Source of the DNA: Streptococcus mitis
Lineage (GTDB): Bacteria; Bacillota; Bacilli; Lactobacillales; Streptococcaceae
DNA: 64,000 bases
Reading direction: 5' to 3'
Assembly: GCF_002096845.1 (NCBI RefSeq)
Contig: NZ_NCVK01000060.1
Span: 124,001-188,000 of the forward strand
Shown here: positions 56,949-64,000 of the stretch, in pieces
Layout of the letters: each line of letters opens with the position of its first letter
Position numbering within the stretch: the first letter of the stretch is position 1
Notes under the pieces: model-generated
What the model saw: only the letters and a program-made list of their open reading frames with translations
What the model was told of the DNA's origin: nothing
Database searches by the model: none
Translations under genes and position numbers: made by a program

Positions 56949-58290
56949 ACTAATTAAAGACACAGTTTTAACCAGTGATTTTATCTTTATCCTCATTCTA
57001 CTTGGCTTTATTTTAGTAGTGACCTTACTTTTGCTAGAAAATCGTCGGGATAATATTCGGTTGAAGCAAATCAATCAAAAGGTAAAAGACCTGATTGCAG
57101 GAGATTATTCTCAGGTATTGGATATGCAGGGAAGCTCTGAAATTACTAATATTACTAATAATCTCAATGATTTATCAGAAGTAATTCGTTTAACCCAAGA
57201 AAATCTGGAACAAGAGAGTAAACGATTACATAGTATCCTCTCTTATATGACGGACGGCGTCCTTGCGACCAATCGTCGTGGCAAGATTACCATGATTAAT
57301 GACATGGCTAAGAAACAGTTAGGTGTTCAGAAAGAAGATGTTCTCAACAAGAGTATCCTAGAGTTACTTAAGATTGAAGATGAGTATGAACTTCGTGATT
57401 TGATTACCCAAATTCCTGAGCTCATCATTGATTCTCAAGATGCTAATGGTGAGTATCTGAGTCTCCGTGTTCGCTTTGCCTTGATTCGTCGAGAGTCTGG
57501 CTTTATTTCAGGTTTGGTGGCTGTTTTGCACGATACGACTGAGCAGGAGAAGGAAGAACGCGAACGAAGACTCTTTGTTTCCAATGTTAGCCATGAGTTA
57601 CGGACACCCTTAACCAGTGTTAAATCCTATCTTGAAGCCTTGGATGAGGGGGCTTTGTGTGAAACTGTAGCACCAGACTTTATTAAGGTATCTCTAGACG
57701 AAACCAATCGTATGATACGCATGGTAACTGACCTCCTTCATCTTTCTCGAATTGACAATGCCACCAGTCACCTAGATGTAGAATTGATAAACTTTACTGC
57801 CTTTATTACCTTTATCCTCAACCGTTTTGATCAGATAAGAGGGCAGGATGAAGAGAAGAAATACGAACTGGTGAGAGATTACCCCATTACCTCGGTATGG
57901 ATTGAAATTGATACAGACAAGATGACACAGGTGATTGACAATATTCTTAACAATGCTATTAAGTATTCGCCAGATGGTGGGAAAATCACAGTGACTATGA
58001 AGACGACTGATGATCAGATGATTTTATCCATCTCAGACCAAGGTTTGGGTATTCCTAAGCAGGATTTACCACGTATCTTTGACCGTTTTTATCGTGTGGA
58101 TCGTGCTAGAAGTCGTGCCCAAGGTGGTACAGGTCTAGGACTGTCTATTGCCAAAGAAATTATCAAACAACATAAGGGCTTTATTTGGGCCAAGAGTGAA
58201 TACGGTAAGGGATCAACCTTTACCATTGTGCTCCCTTATGATAAGGATGCAGTGAAAGAAGAAGTATGGGAGGATGAAGTAGAAGACTAG
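56941..58290 (+). CDS. vicK: VicK (WalK) sensor histidine kinase
   Basis: 449 residues. Single N-terminal transmembrane helix (about 12-31) without an extracellular loop, the streptococcal form. HAMP (about 34-85), PAS domain (about 95-200), H-box [14 protein letters not shown] near 218, N-box [14 protein letters not shown]-boxes ISDQGLGIP and [12 protein letters not shown]. The cytoplasmic PAS is taken to sense internal redox or ligand state. Confidence 0.96.
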   Translation: MIKLIKDTVLTSDFIFILILLGFILVVTLLLLENRRDNIRLKQINQKVKDLIAGDYSQVLDMQGSSEITNITNNLNDLSEVIRLTQENLEQESKRLHSILSYMTDGVLATNRRGKITMINDMAKKQLGVQKEDVLNKSILELLKIEDEYELRDLITQIPELIIDSQDANGEYLSLRVRFALIRRESGFISGLVAVLHDTTEQEKEERERRLFVSNVSHELRTPLTSVKSYLEALDEGALCETVAPDFIKVSLDETNRMIRMVTDLLHLSRIDNATSHLDVELINFTAFITFILNRFDQIRGQDEEKKYELVRDYPITSVWIEIDTDKMTQVIDNILNNAIKYSPDGGKITVTMKTTDDQMILSISDQGLGIPKQDLPRIFDRFYRVDRARSRAQGGTGLGLSIAKEIIKQHKGFIWAKSEYGKGSTFTIVLPYDKDAVKEEVWEDEVED

Positions 58291-58291
58291 A

Positions 58292-59101
58292 ATGAGTGAA
58301 ACAGGCTTTAAATACAGTATTTTAGCGTCGGGTTCCAGTGGAAATTCCTTTTATCTGGAAACTCCAAAAAAGAAACTTTTAGTGGATGCGGGCTTGTCTG
58401 GTAAAAAGATTACTAGCCTACTTGCTGAAATTAATCGCAAGCCAGAAGACTTGGATGCCATCTTGATTACCCATGAGCATTCAGATCATATCCATGGAGT
58501 AGGCGTTTTGGCTCGAAAGTATGGTATGGATCTTTACGCCAATGAAAAGACCTGGCAGGCTATGGAAAATAGCAAGTATCTCGGCAAGGTAGACTCTTCG
58601 CAAAAGCATATTTTTGAAATGGGTAAAACCAAAACCTTTGGAGATATCGACATAGAGAGTTTTGGTGTTAGCCATGATGCAGTCGCACCGCAGTTCTATC
58701 GCTTTATGAAGGATGACAAGAGTTTTGTCCTTTTGACAGATACAGGTTATGTTAGTGACCGTATGGCGGGAATTGTCGAAAATGCGGATGGATATCTTAT
58801 CGAGTCCAACCATGATGTAGAGATTTTGCGAGCAGGTTCTTACGCTTGGCGACTCAAACAACGAATCCTATCGGATCTGGGTCACCTTTCTAACGAGGAC
58901 GGTGCTGAAGCAATGATTCGGACGCTAGGAAATCGCACTAAGAAAATCTACCTTGGTCACTTGTCCAAGGAGAACAATATCAAGGAACTAGCTCACATGA
59001 CCATGGTCAATCAGCTAGCGCAAGCTGATCTAGGAGTTGGAGTAGACTTTAAGGTTTATGATACCTCACCAGATACCGCAACACCATTGACAGATATATA
59101 A
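58292..59101 (+). CDS. vicX: VicX (YycJ/WalJ) metallo-beta-lactamase-fold protein
   Basis: 269 residues. Metal-binding motif THEHSDHIHG near 55-64, DTGYVSD and NHDVEIL, and terminal LGHLSKENN. Predicted nuclease-like MBL; linked to coordination of replication with division in Bacilli. Starts right after the vicK stop. Confidence 0.94.
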   Translation: MSETGFKYSILASGSSGNSFYLETPKKKLLVDAGLSGKKITSLLAEINRKPEDLDAILITHEHSDHIHGVGVLARKYGMDLYANEKTWQAMENSKYLGKVDSSQKHIFEMGKTKTFGDIDIESFGVSHDAVAPQFYRFMKDDKSFVLLTDTGYVSDRMAGIVENADGYLIESNHDVEILRAGSYAWRLKQRILSDLGHLSNEDGAEAMIRTLGNRTKKIYLGHLSKENNIKELAHMTMVNQLAQADLGVGVDFKVYDTSPDTATPLTDI

Positions 59102-59102
59102 A

Positions 59103-59128
59103 AAAGAAGGCGAATATGCCTTTTTTCA
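59103..59128 (+). terminator. vicRKX terminator
   Basis: AAAAGAAGGC-GAATAT-GCCTTTTTTC hairpin immediately after the vicX stop. Confidence 0.8.
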
Positions 59129-59187
59129 TATATTTTAGTAGAGATTTGGTGTGGTATAATGTTTACAAATGATATAGGAGAAGTAGT

Positions 59188-59961
59188 GTGAAAAGAAAAT
59201 GGTTATTTGAGGATTACTATGACACAATGATTATCATACTTGCGTTGATATCTGTTGTTCTAGTCTTGCTTGGATTTGCTGAGATGATTGATTTGGACAA
59301 TCCGCCTTATAGTATTATTGATTTAGTAATCTGGGGTGTTTTTGTAATTGATTATAGTTGGCGCTTTTTTACTACTAAAAGAAAATGGCGCTTTATTCTT
59401 GAAAATATTTTTGATTTATTGGCTATTCTCCCTTTAAATGCTATTTTTACAATATTTCGATTAGGGCGTATCTTTCGCTTAGCAAGGCTGACAAAATTAC
59501 TGAAACTGACTCGTTTACTTAGAATAATTGGACTTACAGGTAAATTAGAAAGAAAAATTAGTAGATTCTTACGGACAAATGGCCTGATTTATATCTTGTA
59601 TGTTAATATCTTTATCGTGCTAGTAGGAAGTTCAATTTTATCTGTAGTTGAAGAAAAATCATTCTCAGATAGTCTTTGGTGGGCTCTTGTGACAGTAACC
59701 ACTGTTGGTTATGGTGATATTGTTCCAGTTTCCCTTTTTGGGAAATGGATAGCTGTTTTATTAATGTTGGTAGGGATTAGTACAATAGGAATGTTAACAA
59801 GTACCTTAACGAACTTTTTTGTAAAGGAGAATCCAGATGAACAGATACAATTTGATAAACTCCAAGATGAATTATCTAGTCAGAGAATATTAATAGAGAA
59901 ACAATCTGAAAAGATAGAAGAACTACATCGAATGATAAAAGACTTAGTTGAAAAAATATAA
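59188..59961 (+). CDS. Voltage-sensor-type potassium channel (Kv-like, six helices)
   Basis: 257 residues from GTG 59188 (AGGAG 7 bases upstream). Helices S1-S3 lie within 13-90. A striking S4 follows, with basic residues at every third position (Arg91, 94, 97, 100, Lys103, 106, Arg109, 112). S5 is at 131-153, the pore has the filter TVGYGD at 172-177, and S6 is at 186-211. A cytoplasmic coiled-coil tail (215-257) may assist tetramer formation. Selective potassium conductance gated by membrane potential is inferred from these features. Its own unit, between the vicX terminator and a hairpin at 60016. Confidence 0.92.
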   Translation: MKRKWLFEDYYDTMIIILALISVVLVLLGFAEMIDLDNPPYSIIDLVIWGVFVIDYSWRFFTTKRKWRFILENIFDLLAILPLNAIFTIFRLGRIFRLARLTKLLKLTRLLRIIGLTGKLERKISRFLRTNGLIYILYVNIFIVLVGSSILSVVEEKSFSDSLWWALVTVTTVGYGDIVPVSLFGKWIAVLLMLVGISTIGMLTSTLTNFFVKENPDEQIQFDKLQDELSSQRILIEKQSEKIEELHRMIKDLVEKI

Positions 59962-60015
59962 TAAAAGTGAGACAAAACTTGATTCGAGGAGAAATCAAGT
60001 AAGTCTTGACACAAT

Positions 60016-60068
60016 AAAACGCATAATATCAAGGTCAGTACATCTGGCACCTTATATTATGCGTTTTT
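60016..60068 (+). terminator. Terminator / dispersed hairpin repeat after the channel gene
   Basis: AAAACGCATAATATCAAGG ... CCTTATATTATGCGTTTTT; same family as the hairpin at 28298-28344. It can serve the channel gene and, on the other strand, ybaB. Confidence 0.75.
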
Positions 60069-60078
60069 GTGATTTTTA

Positions 60079-60378
60079 TTAGAATGGCAATTTCCCTGCG
60101 AAAGCACCCAGTTTTTTCTTGGTCGTTTCATCGATTTGTTCAAGAGCGGAGTTGATGGCTTGAACGGTCATATCAGAAAGAGTTTCAAGGTCTTCTGGGT
60201 CAACGACAGCTGGATTGAAGTCAATGCTGATAACTTTCTTATCTCCAGTCAAGGTTGCTTGAACAAGGTCTTGAGCAGATTTGCCAACAAATTGCATAGC
60301 AGCAAGTTCAGCTTGGCTTTGTTCCATTTGTTTTTGAAGTTTCTGTGCTTGACGCATCATGTTTTGCATGTTCATCAT
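60079..60378 (-). CDS. YbaB/EbfC family nucleoid-associated protein
   Basis: 99 residues. Starts [22 protein letters not shown] (helical, amphipathic), with the family core [25 protein letters not shown]. Small dimeric DNA-binding proteins, usually next to recR/dnaX; here dnaX is 38 kb away. GGAAA lies 12 bases before the first ATG. Confidence 0.92.
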   Translation of the reverse strand: MMNMQNMMRQAQKLQKQMEQSQAELAAMQFVGKSAQDLVQATLTGDKKVISIDFNPAVVDPEDLETLSDMTVQAINSALEQIDETTKKKLGAFAGKLPF

Positions 60379-60490
60379 GGTGATTACAGTTTCCTTTTAT
60401 CTTATTTTCCTTCCTATTTTATCAATTTTGGGGTTAAAAGTCTAATCTTTTTCTGAGTGAATTCATCTAGTAGCGAAAGGAATGTAGAGG

Positions 60491-60543
60491 AAATAAAAAT
60501 ATAGGATAGATATTCTAAGAGAATAAGAATATTTATCCTATAT
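60491..60543 (-). terminator. Long perfect hairpin ending the lipoprotein operon
   Basis: ATATAGGATAGATATTCT (60499-60516) and AGAATATTTATCCTATAT (60526-60543): an 18-base inverted repeat with one G-U pair, followed on the minus strand by TTTTATTT. No gene lies in 60379-60586. Confidence 0.75.
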
Positions 60544-60586
60544 AGTTACTAGATAATTTATGAGCTAGTTTAAGGGTTTACCAGCT

Positions 60587-61636
60587 CTATTCTACTTTAT
60601 AGAAAAATCCCTCCGTACTGCCATTGATAAGTTGGTGTCCAAGCCATAAGCGGTCTTGTGTGATATCAGACGAGTCAGTATAGCCATTATCTGAAGAAGA
60701 GGTGACAGACATGGTTATAGGGATTCCTGCTGGTAAAAAGGCAAGGGCAGAGCCACCAGCACCTCCATCTTTAGGAAGTATATTTGCCTTAAGATAGTGG
60801 TCAATTTCTTTAGCGTGTTCAATTGAAATCTTGGAATGATCACTTACTAAACCATTTTTGTCAAAGGTGAATTCAATACCTGTAGGATTTCTCCAAGTTC
60901 CTGCAACACTAGAAAAATCTCCATTTTGAATTGCAGAAATATCCATTCCTTTCCTTTCTGACGGAAGGGAAGATTCTTCATTTATGAGACTTGTGACAGA
61001 TTTCCAAGAGAAAGATCTTATATCAAGGGAAGGTGGTTTTGTCCCCAGTCCCTCTTCTGTATCTGATTCACTAATTAACTCTAACTGTGTTCCATCCTGA
61101 TTCAACTTGTATAGTTTAAGTTGGATTTGATTAGTAGATACTCGGGTAGATAATTGGAAATAGCTATTTTCTAAAGGATTAAAATGAACGCGCTCACCAA
61201 TAAAATCCAGATTATTTTCTGCATTGGTTAGTCGAATAACTTCACCATTTTTTAGAGTTCGAATATCTAATAAATCGTAATAGTTAGAATCCGTTTTAAG
61301 GGCAACCAAAAGTTCGTCTGTACCATTTTGGTCTAAATCATACAAGCTGTATTGTAGTCCAGAGTATTCTTTAGGATAAGTATTTTTTAAGTTTGCTTTT
61401 GAATTGAGCTCTTTAGGTGAAGCTGACGAACCATCTAATACTTTGGCATATTCTTTAAGGACAGTATTGTATAGGGTGTAATCTGTTTTCTTCTCTTCCG
61501 ATGTAGAAGAAGTTGAACTAGTACTTGAAGCAATTGCTTCAGAACTTGCTGAGGAAGTGTTTTCACTCTGATGTTGGCAAGCCGTTAAAATAGAGATAGC
61601 TAAAATACTAATACTGAATAGAAATAATTTTTTCAT
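60587..61636 (-). CDS. Lipoprotein with DUF6287-like C-terminal domain
   Basis: 349 residues. Signal peptide with lipobox ILTAC (Cys about 20), then a Ser/Thr-rich linker (20-48) and a domain around 55-130 with YDLDQNGTDELLVAL, similar to calcium-binding repeats. A C-terminal part has MDISAIQNGDFSSVAGTWRNP, resembling DUF6287 domains of streptococcal lipoproteins. Surface-exposed; function unknown. It starts 4 bases after the TM2 gene, so they are co-transcribed. Confidence 0.8.
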   Translation of the reverse strand: MKKLFLFSISILAISILTACQHQSENTSSASSEAIASSTSSTSSTSEEKKTDYTLYNTVLKEYAKVLDGSSASPKELNSKANLKNTYPKEYSGLQYSLYDLDQNGTDELLVALKTDSNYYDLLDIRTLKNGEVIRLTNAENNLDFIGERVHFNPLENSYFQLSTRVSTNQIQLKLYKLNQDGTQLELISESDTEEGLGTKPPSLDIRSFSWKSVTSLINEESSLPSERKGMDISAIQNGDFSSVAGTWRNPTGIEFTFDKNGLVSDHSKISIEHAKEIDHYLKANILPKDGGAGGSALAFLPAGIPITMSVTSSSDNGYTDSSDITQDRLWLGHQLINGSTEGFFYKVE

Positions 61637-61640
61637 ATAT

Positions 61641-62105
61641 TTAATCTTGTAATTCTAAGCCTTGGGCATCTTGGTGCCATTTACTACCAGTTTTAGACGT
61701 TAAAACTTGAATAGTAATTATAATATTCCAAATAGCATTTGCCAGAACAACAAATAGTGTCAATATAGGAATGATAGCCAGCAGAGTTATGCCGATACGC
61801 TTGTATCCTTGTTTAGAATTTCCGATGTAAAAATCGTAGGCACCAAACGCTCCTAAAAATAGGGCAAATAAGGCTGCGGCCAGTTTAGATTTATCACTCA
61901 TTCCATTTGAATGTTGACTAGAGGTAGCTGGAGATGTGTTATCTATTTTTGAAACAATATACTCGTCACCGTTTTGATAAAATTCTACATAATCACCTAC
62001 TTGTGGTTCAAAACCAAAACTTTTTCTTGAAATTGCAGTAAATTGACCATTATCACCTTTTCCAACATAAACTGTTTCATCTTCAATTTTTATAACTTTG
62101 TTCAT
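61641..62105 (-). CDS. TM2-domain membrane protein
   Basis: 154 residues. An N-terminal soluble beta-rich part (1-60, VYVGKGDNGQFTAISRKSFG) is followed by a TM2 domain at about 73-130. This has two transmembrane helices around the conserved turn GAFGAYDFYIGNSKQGYKR (GxFGxxxFYxG). TM2 proteins are small envelope proteins of unclear function. Co-transcribed with the lipoprotein; downstream of the choline-binding protein by 33 bases. Confidence 0.82.
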   Translation of the reverse strand: MNKVIKIEDETVYVGKGDNGQFTAISRKSFGFEPQVGDYVEFYQNGDEYIVSKIDNTSPATSSQHSNGMSDKSKLAAALFALFLGAFGAYDFYIGNSKQGYKRIGITLLAIIPILTLFVVLANAIWNIIITIQVLTSKTGSKWHQDAQGLELQD

Positions 62106-62138
62106 ATAATTGTCTCCTTAATTTATTCCTATTGTATG

Positions 62139-63464
62139 TTAAACCCACTCGCCGTTAGCATTGACACGGTAGCCATCAGGTGTAGTCGTATTGATTGCTA
62201 GGGCTCCAGAGCTATAGGCATAATACCATTTGCCAGATACCTTCATCCAGCCTGTTTTCATAGCACCTGAATCTTGAAGGTAGTACCAGTTACCGTTATC
62301 TTTTAGCCAACCAGTCTTCATAGCACCTGAACCGTCAAGATAGTACCAGCCACCGTCTTTTACCCAGCCTGTTTGCATCCAACCAGAGTTATCAAAACGA
62401 TACCAAACACCGTTGATTTTTTCCCAGCCGTTCGCAGTATAAGTGCCATCTTCGTGTTTATACCACCAGCGAGAACCAGATTGCACCCAACTGCCTGAGA
62501 AATTAGAATTTGAATCAGATTGAGTAGTCGTGTTAGTATTTGAATTTGTCGAAGGATTTCCGATAGTCACCTCTTTTCTAACTTTAAAGACACGTTTTCT
62601 GTTGTCAACTGAGTGATCGTGTGGAGAACCTGCCTCTCCTGACATCTCCAAGATATATGTTCCAGCAGGAAACTGTCTGATATCGAAAACATCCCCTTTA
62701 AATTTATTGCTATAGATTAAAGGTAAAAGAAATTGGTCGTTGACGTCATTAGTTAGACCACTAAAGATGACATCATTATTATGTTGGTACACAATCTTTC
62801 CGCTAGCCTTATCAATTAGAGTAACATTTCCTCTAGCTGCATTATCTCCTCCGTGTTGTAGTGGCTCTGAGAGTACACCTTCAAAATTAACTCCAAAATG
62901 ATGAATTTCAACCTTTGTAATTGTTGCTTCTATTTGTTTTTCAGTACTCGTATTCGAGATAGCATTTGCTTGATTAGTTGATAAAACTTCTAGTTTAGTT
63001 ACATAAGTGTAAAAAGGTGCTCCTTTCCCTACGTTTTCTCTAACATCGGCTGTTAGTTTGTAACGAACTCCGTCTAATTCAAACTTCATGGTATAGATAC
63101 CATAGTCTGTTGCTTTAAAGGCAATCGTTTTACCGTTGAATGTGGCGATACCATTGGATTCAAAACTTGCAAATTGCTTAGAAAATTCTTGTCTATAAGC
63201 TTTGTCTACATAATCAACCGTTATAAATTCACTATTACCTTTAGAAAATGCTCCGAGTTGTGCTTTTCTTTTTTCTACAAGCGTCACATCTGTTGCGACT
63301 AAATCTGTATCACGATAACCAATAGCAGGGACTTCAACATAGGCATTGGCTGCTGGAGACCATACTTTGACCATTGGAACACTTGCGGCATTGACACTTG
63401 AAATCGTAGCTCCTGTTGCTACAAGTGATAAAACTGCTGTAGTAGTTAAAACGATTTTTTTCAT
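62139..63464 (-). CDS. Choline-binding surface protein with unknown N-terminal domain
   Basis: 441 residues. Signal peptide ending ATISSVNA (about 1-26); N-terminal region about 30-318 of unknown fold; Asn/Thr/Ser-rich linker about 318-332. Choline-binding repeats occupy 335-441 (WVQSGSRWWYKHEDG, GWMQTGWVKDGGWYYLDG, GWLKDNGNWYYL, GWMKVSGKWYYAYSSG), which attach it to phosphocholine on teichoic acids. The N-terminal part has beta-strand patterning (FNGKTIAFKATDYGIYTMKFELDG) and a PHDHS motif. No hydrolase motif is recognised. It is therefore probably an adhesin or ligand-binding Cbp; the subtype is unclear. Confidence 0.88.
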   Translation of the reverse strand: MKKIVLTTTAVLSLVATGATISSVNAASVPMVKVWSPAANAYVEVPAIGYRDTDLVATDVTLVEKRKAQLGAFSKGNSEFITVDYVDKAYRQEFSKQFASFESNGIATFNGKTIAFKATDYGIYTMKFELDGVRYKLTADVRENVGKGAPFYTYVTKLEVLSTNQANAISNTSTEKQIEATITKVEIHHFGVNFEGVLSEPLQHGGDNAARGNVTLIDKASGKIVYQHNNDVIFSGLTNDVNDQFLLPLIYSNKFKGDVFDIRQFPAGTYILEMSGEAGSPHDHSVDNRKRVFKVRKEVTIGNPSTNSNTNTTTQSDSNSNFSGSWVQSGSRWWYKHEDGTYTANGWEKINGVWYRFDNSGWMQTGWVKDGGWYYLDGSGAMKTGWLKDNGNWYYLQDSGAMKTGWMKVSGKWYYAYSSGALAINTTTPDGYRVNANGEWV

Positions 63465-63509
63465 AATTTTTGTTTCCTTTTCTTTTTATCTATTTTTTAT
63501 AATATTATC

Positions 63510-64000
63510 CTAGACCCACTCACCCTTGTAATTGACACGGTAGCCATCAGGGGTCGTCGTATTGATTGCGAGTGCACCAGAGCTATAGGCATAGTACCAT
63601 TTACCAGATACCTTCATCCAGCCTGTTTTCATAGCCCCTGAGCTATCAAGATAATACCAGCTACCGTTATCTTTGAGCCAGCCAGTCTTCATAGCGCCTG
63701 AGCCGTCGAGGTAGTACCAATTCCCACCGTCTTTCAACCAACCTGTCTGCATCCATCCTGAACTATCGAAGTGATACCAGATATTATCTAATTGTGCCCA
63801 CTGATTGTAAGGGTAAGACCCATCAAGTTGCATAAACCACCAACGAGAGCCAGATTGTCGCCAAAAACCCATACCCCTACCAATATCTTGCATTTGAAAA
63901 AAGAAACCTGGTTTATTAGTCCCGTTAGACTTACCTTGTTTTGTTTGCTTACTGGTATGAGTTCCGATAGACTTCAAGTCTTTGTCAAAAAGATTCGCTT
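63510..64000 (-). CDS. Choline-binding protein, C-terminal part (5' end beyond window)
   Basis: 163 codons open to the window edge in the minus strand; an internal TTG at 63977 is not needed as a start. A Lys/Ser/Gly linker (SKQTKQGKSNGTNKPG) is followed by choline-binding repeats (WRQSGSRWWFMQLDGS, GWMQTGWLKDGGNWYYLDG, GWLKDNGSWYYLDS, GWMKVSGKWYYAYSSG) and the tail TTTPDGYRVNYKGEWV. The last ~80 residues are nearly identical to those of the neighbouring Cbp. The catalytic or binding module lies outside the window. Confidence 0.88.
   Translation of the reverse strand, partial: ANLFDKDLKSIGTHTSKQTKQGKSNGTNKPGFFFQMQDIGRGMGFWRQSGSRWWFMQLDGSYPYNQWAQLDNIWYHFDSSGWMQTGWLKDGGNWYYLDGSGAMKTGWLKDNGSWYYLDSSGAMKTGWMKVSGKWYYAYSSGALAINTTTPDGYRVNYKGEWV

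Overview
The window looks like a chromosomal segment of a Mitis-group Streptococcus (S. mitis, S. pseudopneumoniae or S. pneumoniae; I favour a mitis-like strain). The evidence is low-to-moderate GC, five BOX repeats of the pneumococcal type, choline-binding proteins, a polyhistidine-triad (Pht) gene behind an AdcR-type operator, CiaRH and VicRKX, MacP and RocS, and extended -10 promoters. The species call is inference. I see no prophage, CRISPR array, integrative element or intact transposon. Mobile DNA is limited to decayed IS630-type copies, BOX elements and short hairpin repeats.

Layout. 1-8.9 kb: partial DUF368 membrane protein and a GH25 hydrolase (minus strand), then glmU, a NUDIX pyrophosphatase, macP, mtnN, rocS, a DEDDh exonuclease and a membrane GDPD. 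This mixes wall-precursor supply, PBP2a activation and chromosome segregation. 9-14.3 kb: cysteine desulfurase and thiI (tRNA 4-thiouridine), then an esterase-esterase-ATP-grasp operon of unknown purpose. 14.3-15.1 kb: hairpin repeat and IS630 wreck. 15.3-18.7 kb: a perfect CodY box, ilvE, and an oligopeptide-binding lipoprotein. 18.7-22.8 kb: tRNA-Tyr and tRNA-Gln, rpsA, a free-methionine sulfoxide reductase, dnaX. 23-28.2 kb: the complete sufCDSUB iron-sulfur operon. 28.3-32.2 kb: decayed IS630, then an overlapping accessory run (DUF2829/Tad2-like, frameshifted SDR, NUDIX, orphan PEP-enzyme barrel, ASCH). 32.3-36.9 kb: pepN and ciaRH. 37-40.8 kb: a pht gene broken by a G8 tract. 41-43.3 kb: an ABC-F ATPase with an attenuator-like leader into which a BOX has inserted, and a broken small gene. 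43.4-51 kb: DUF177, nth, and the pyrimidine genes pyrR-pyrB-carA-carB with PyrR-type RNA loops. 51-56.2 kb: ribF, yitT, degV, hup, mutY. 56.2-60 kb: vicRKX and a voltage-sensor-type potassium channel. 60-64 kb (minus strand): ybaB/ebfC, a lipoprotein, a TM2 protein and two tandem choline-binding proteins, the last cut by the window edge.

How parts fit. CodY (ilvE and peptide uptake), PyrR (pyrimidines), AdcR (zinc, pht), CiaRH and VicRK (envelope stress and wall homeostasis) are all represented by sites or genes. The most interesting non-gene signals are four geometrically identical leaderless promoters; tandem PyrR loops between carA and carB; the ABC-F leader; and homopolymer frameshifts in the pht and SDR genes. 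The most interesting protein signals are the loss of Fe-S ligands in both Nth and MutY, and two operons of unknown function (11.5-14.3 kb and 29.4-32.2 kb).
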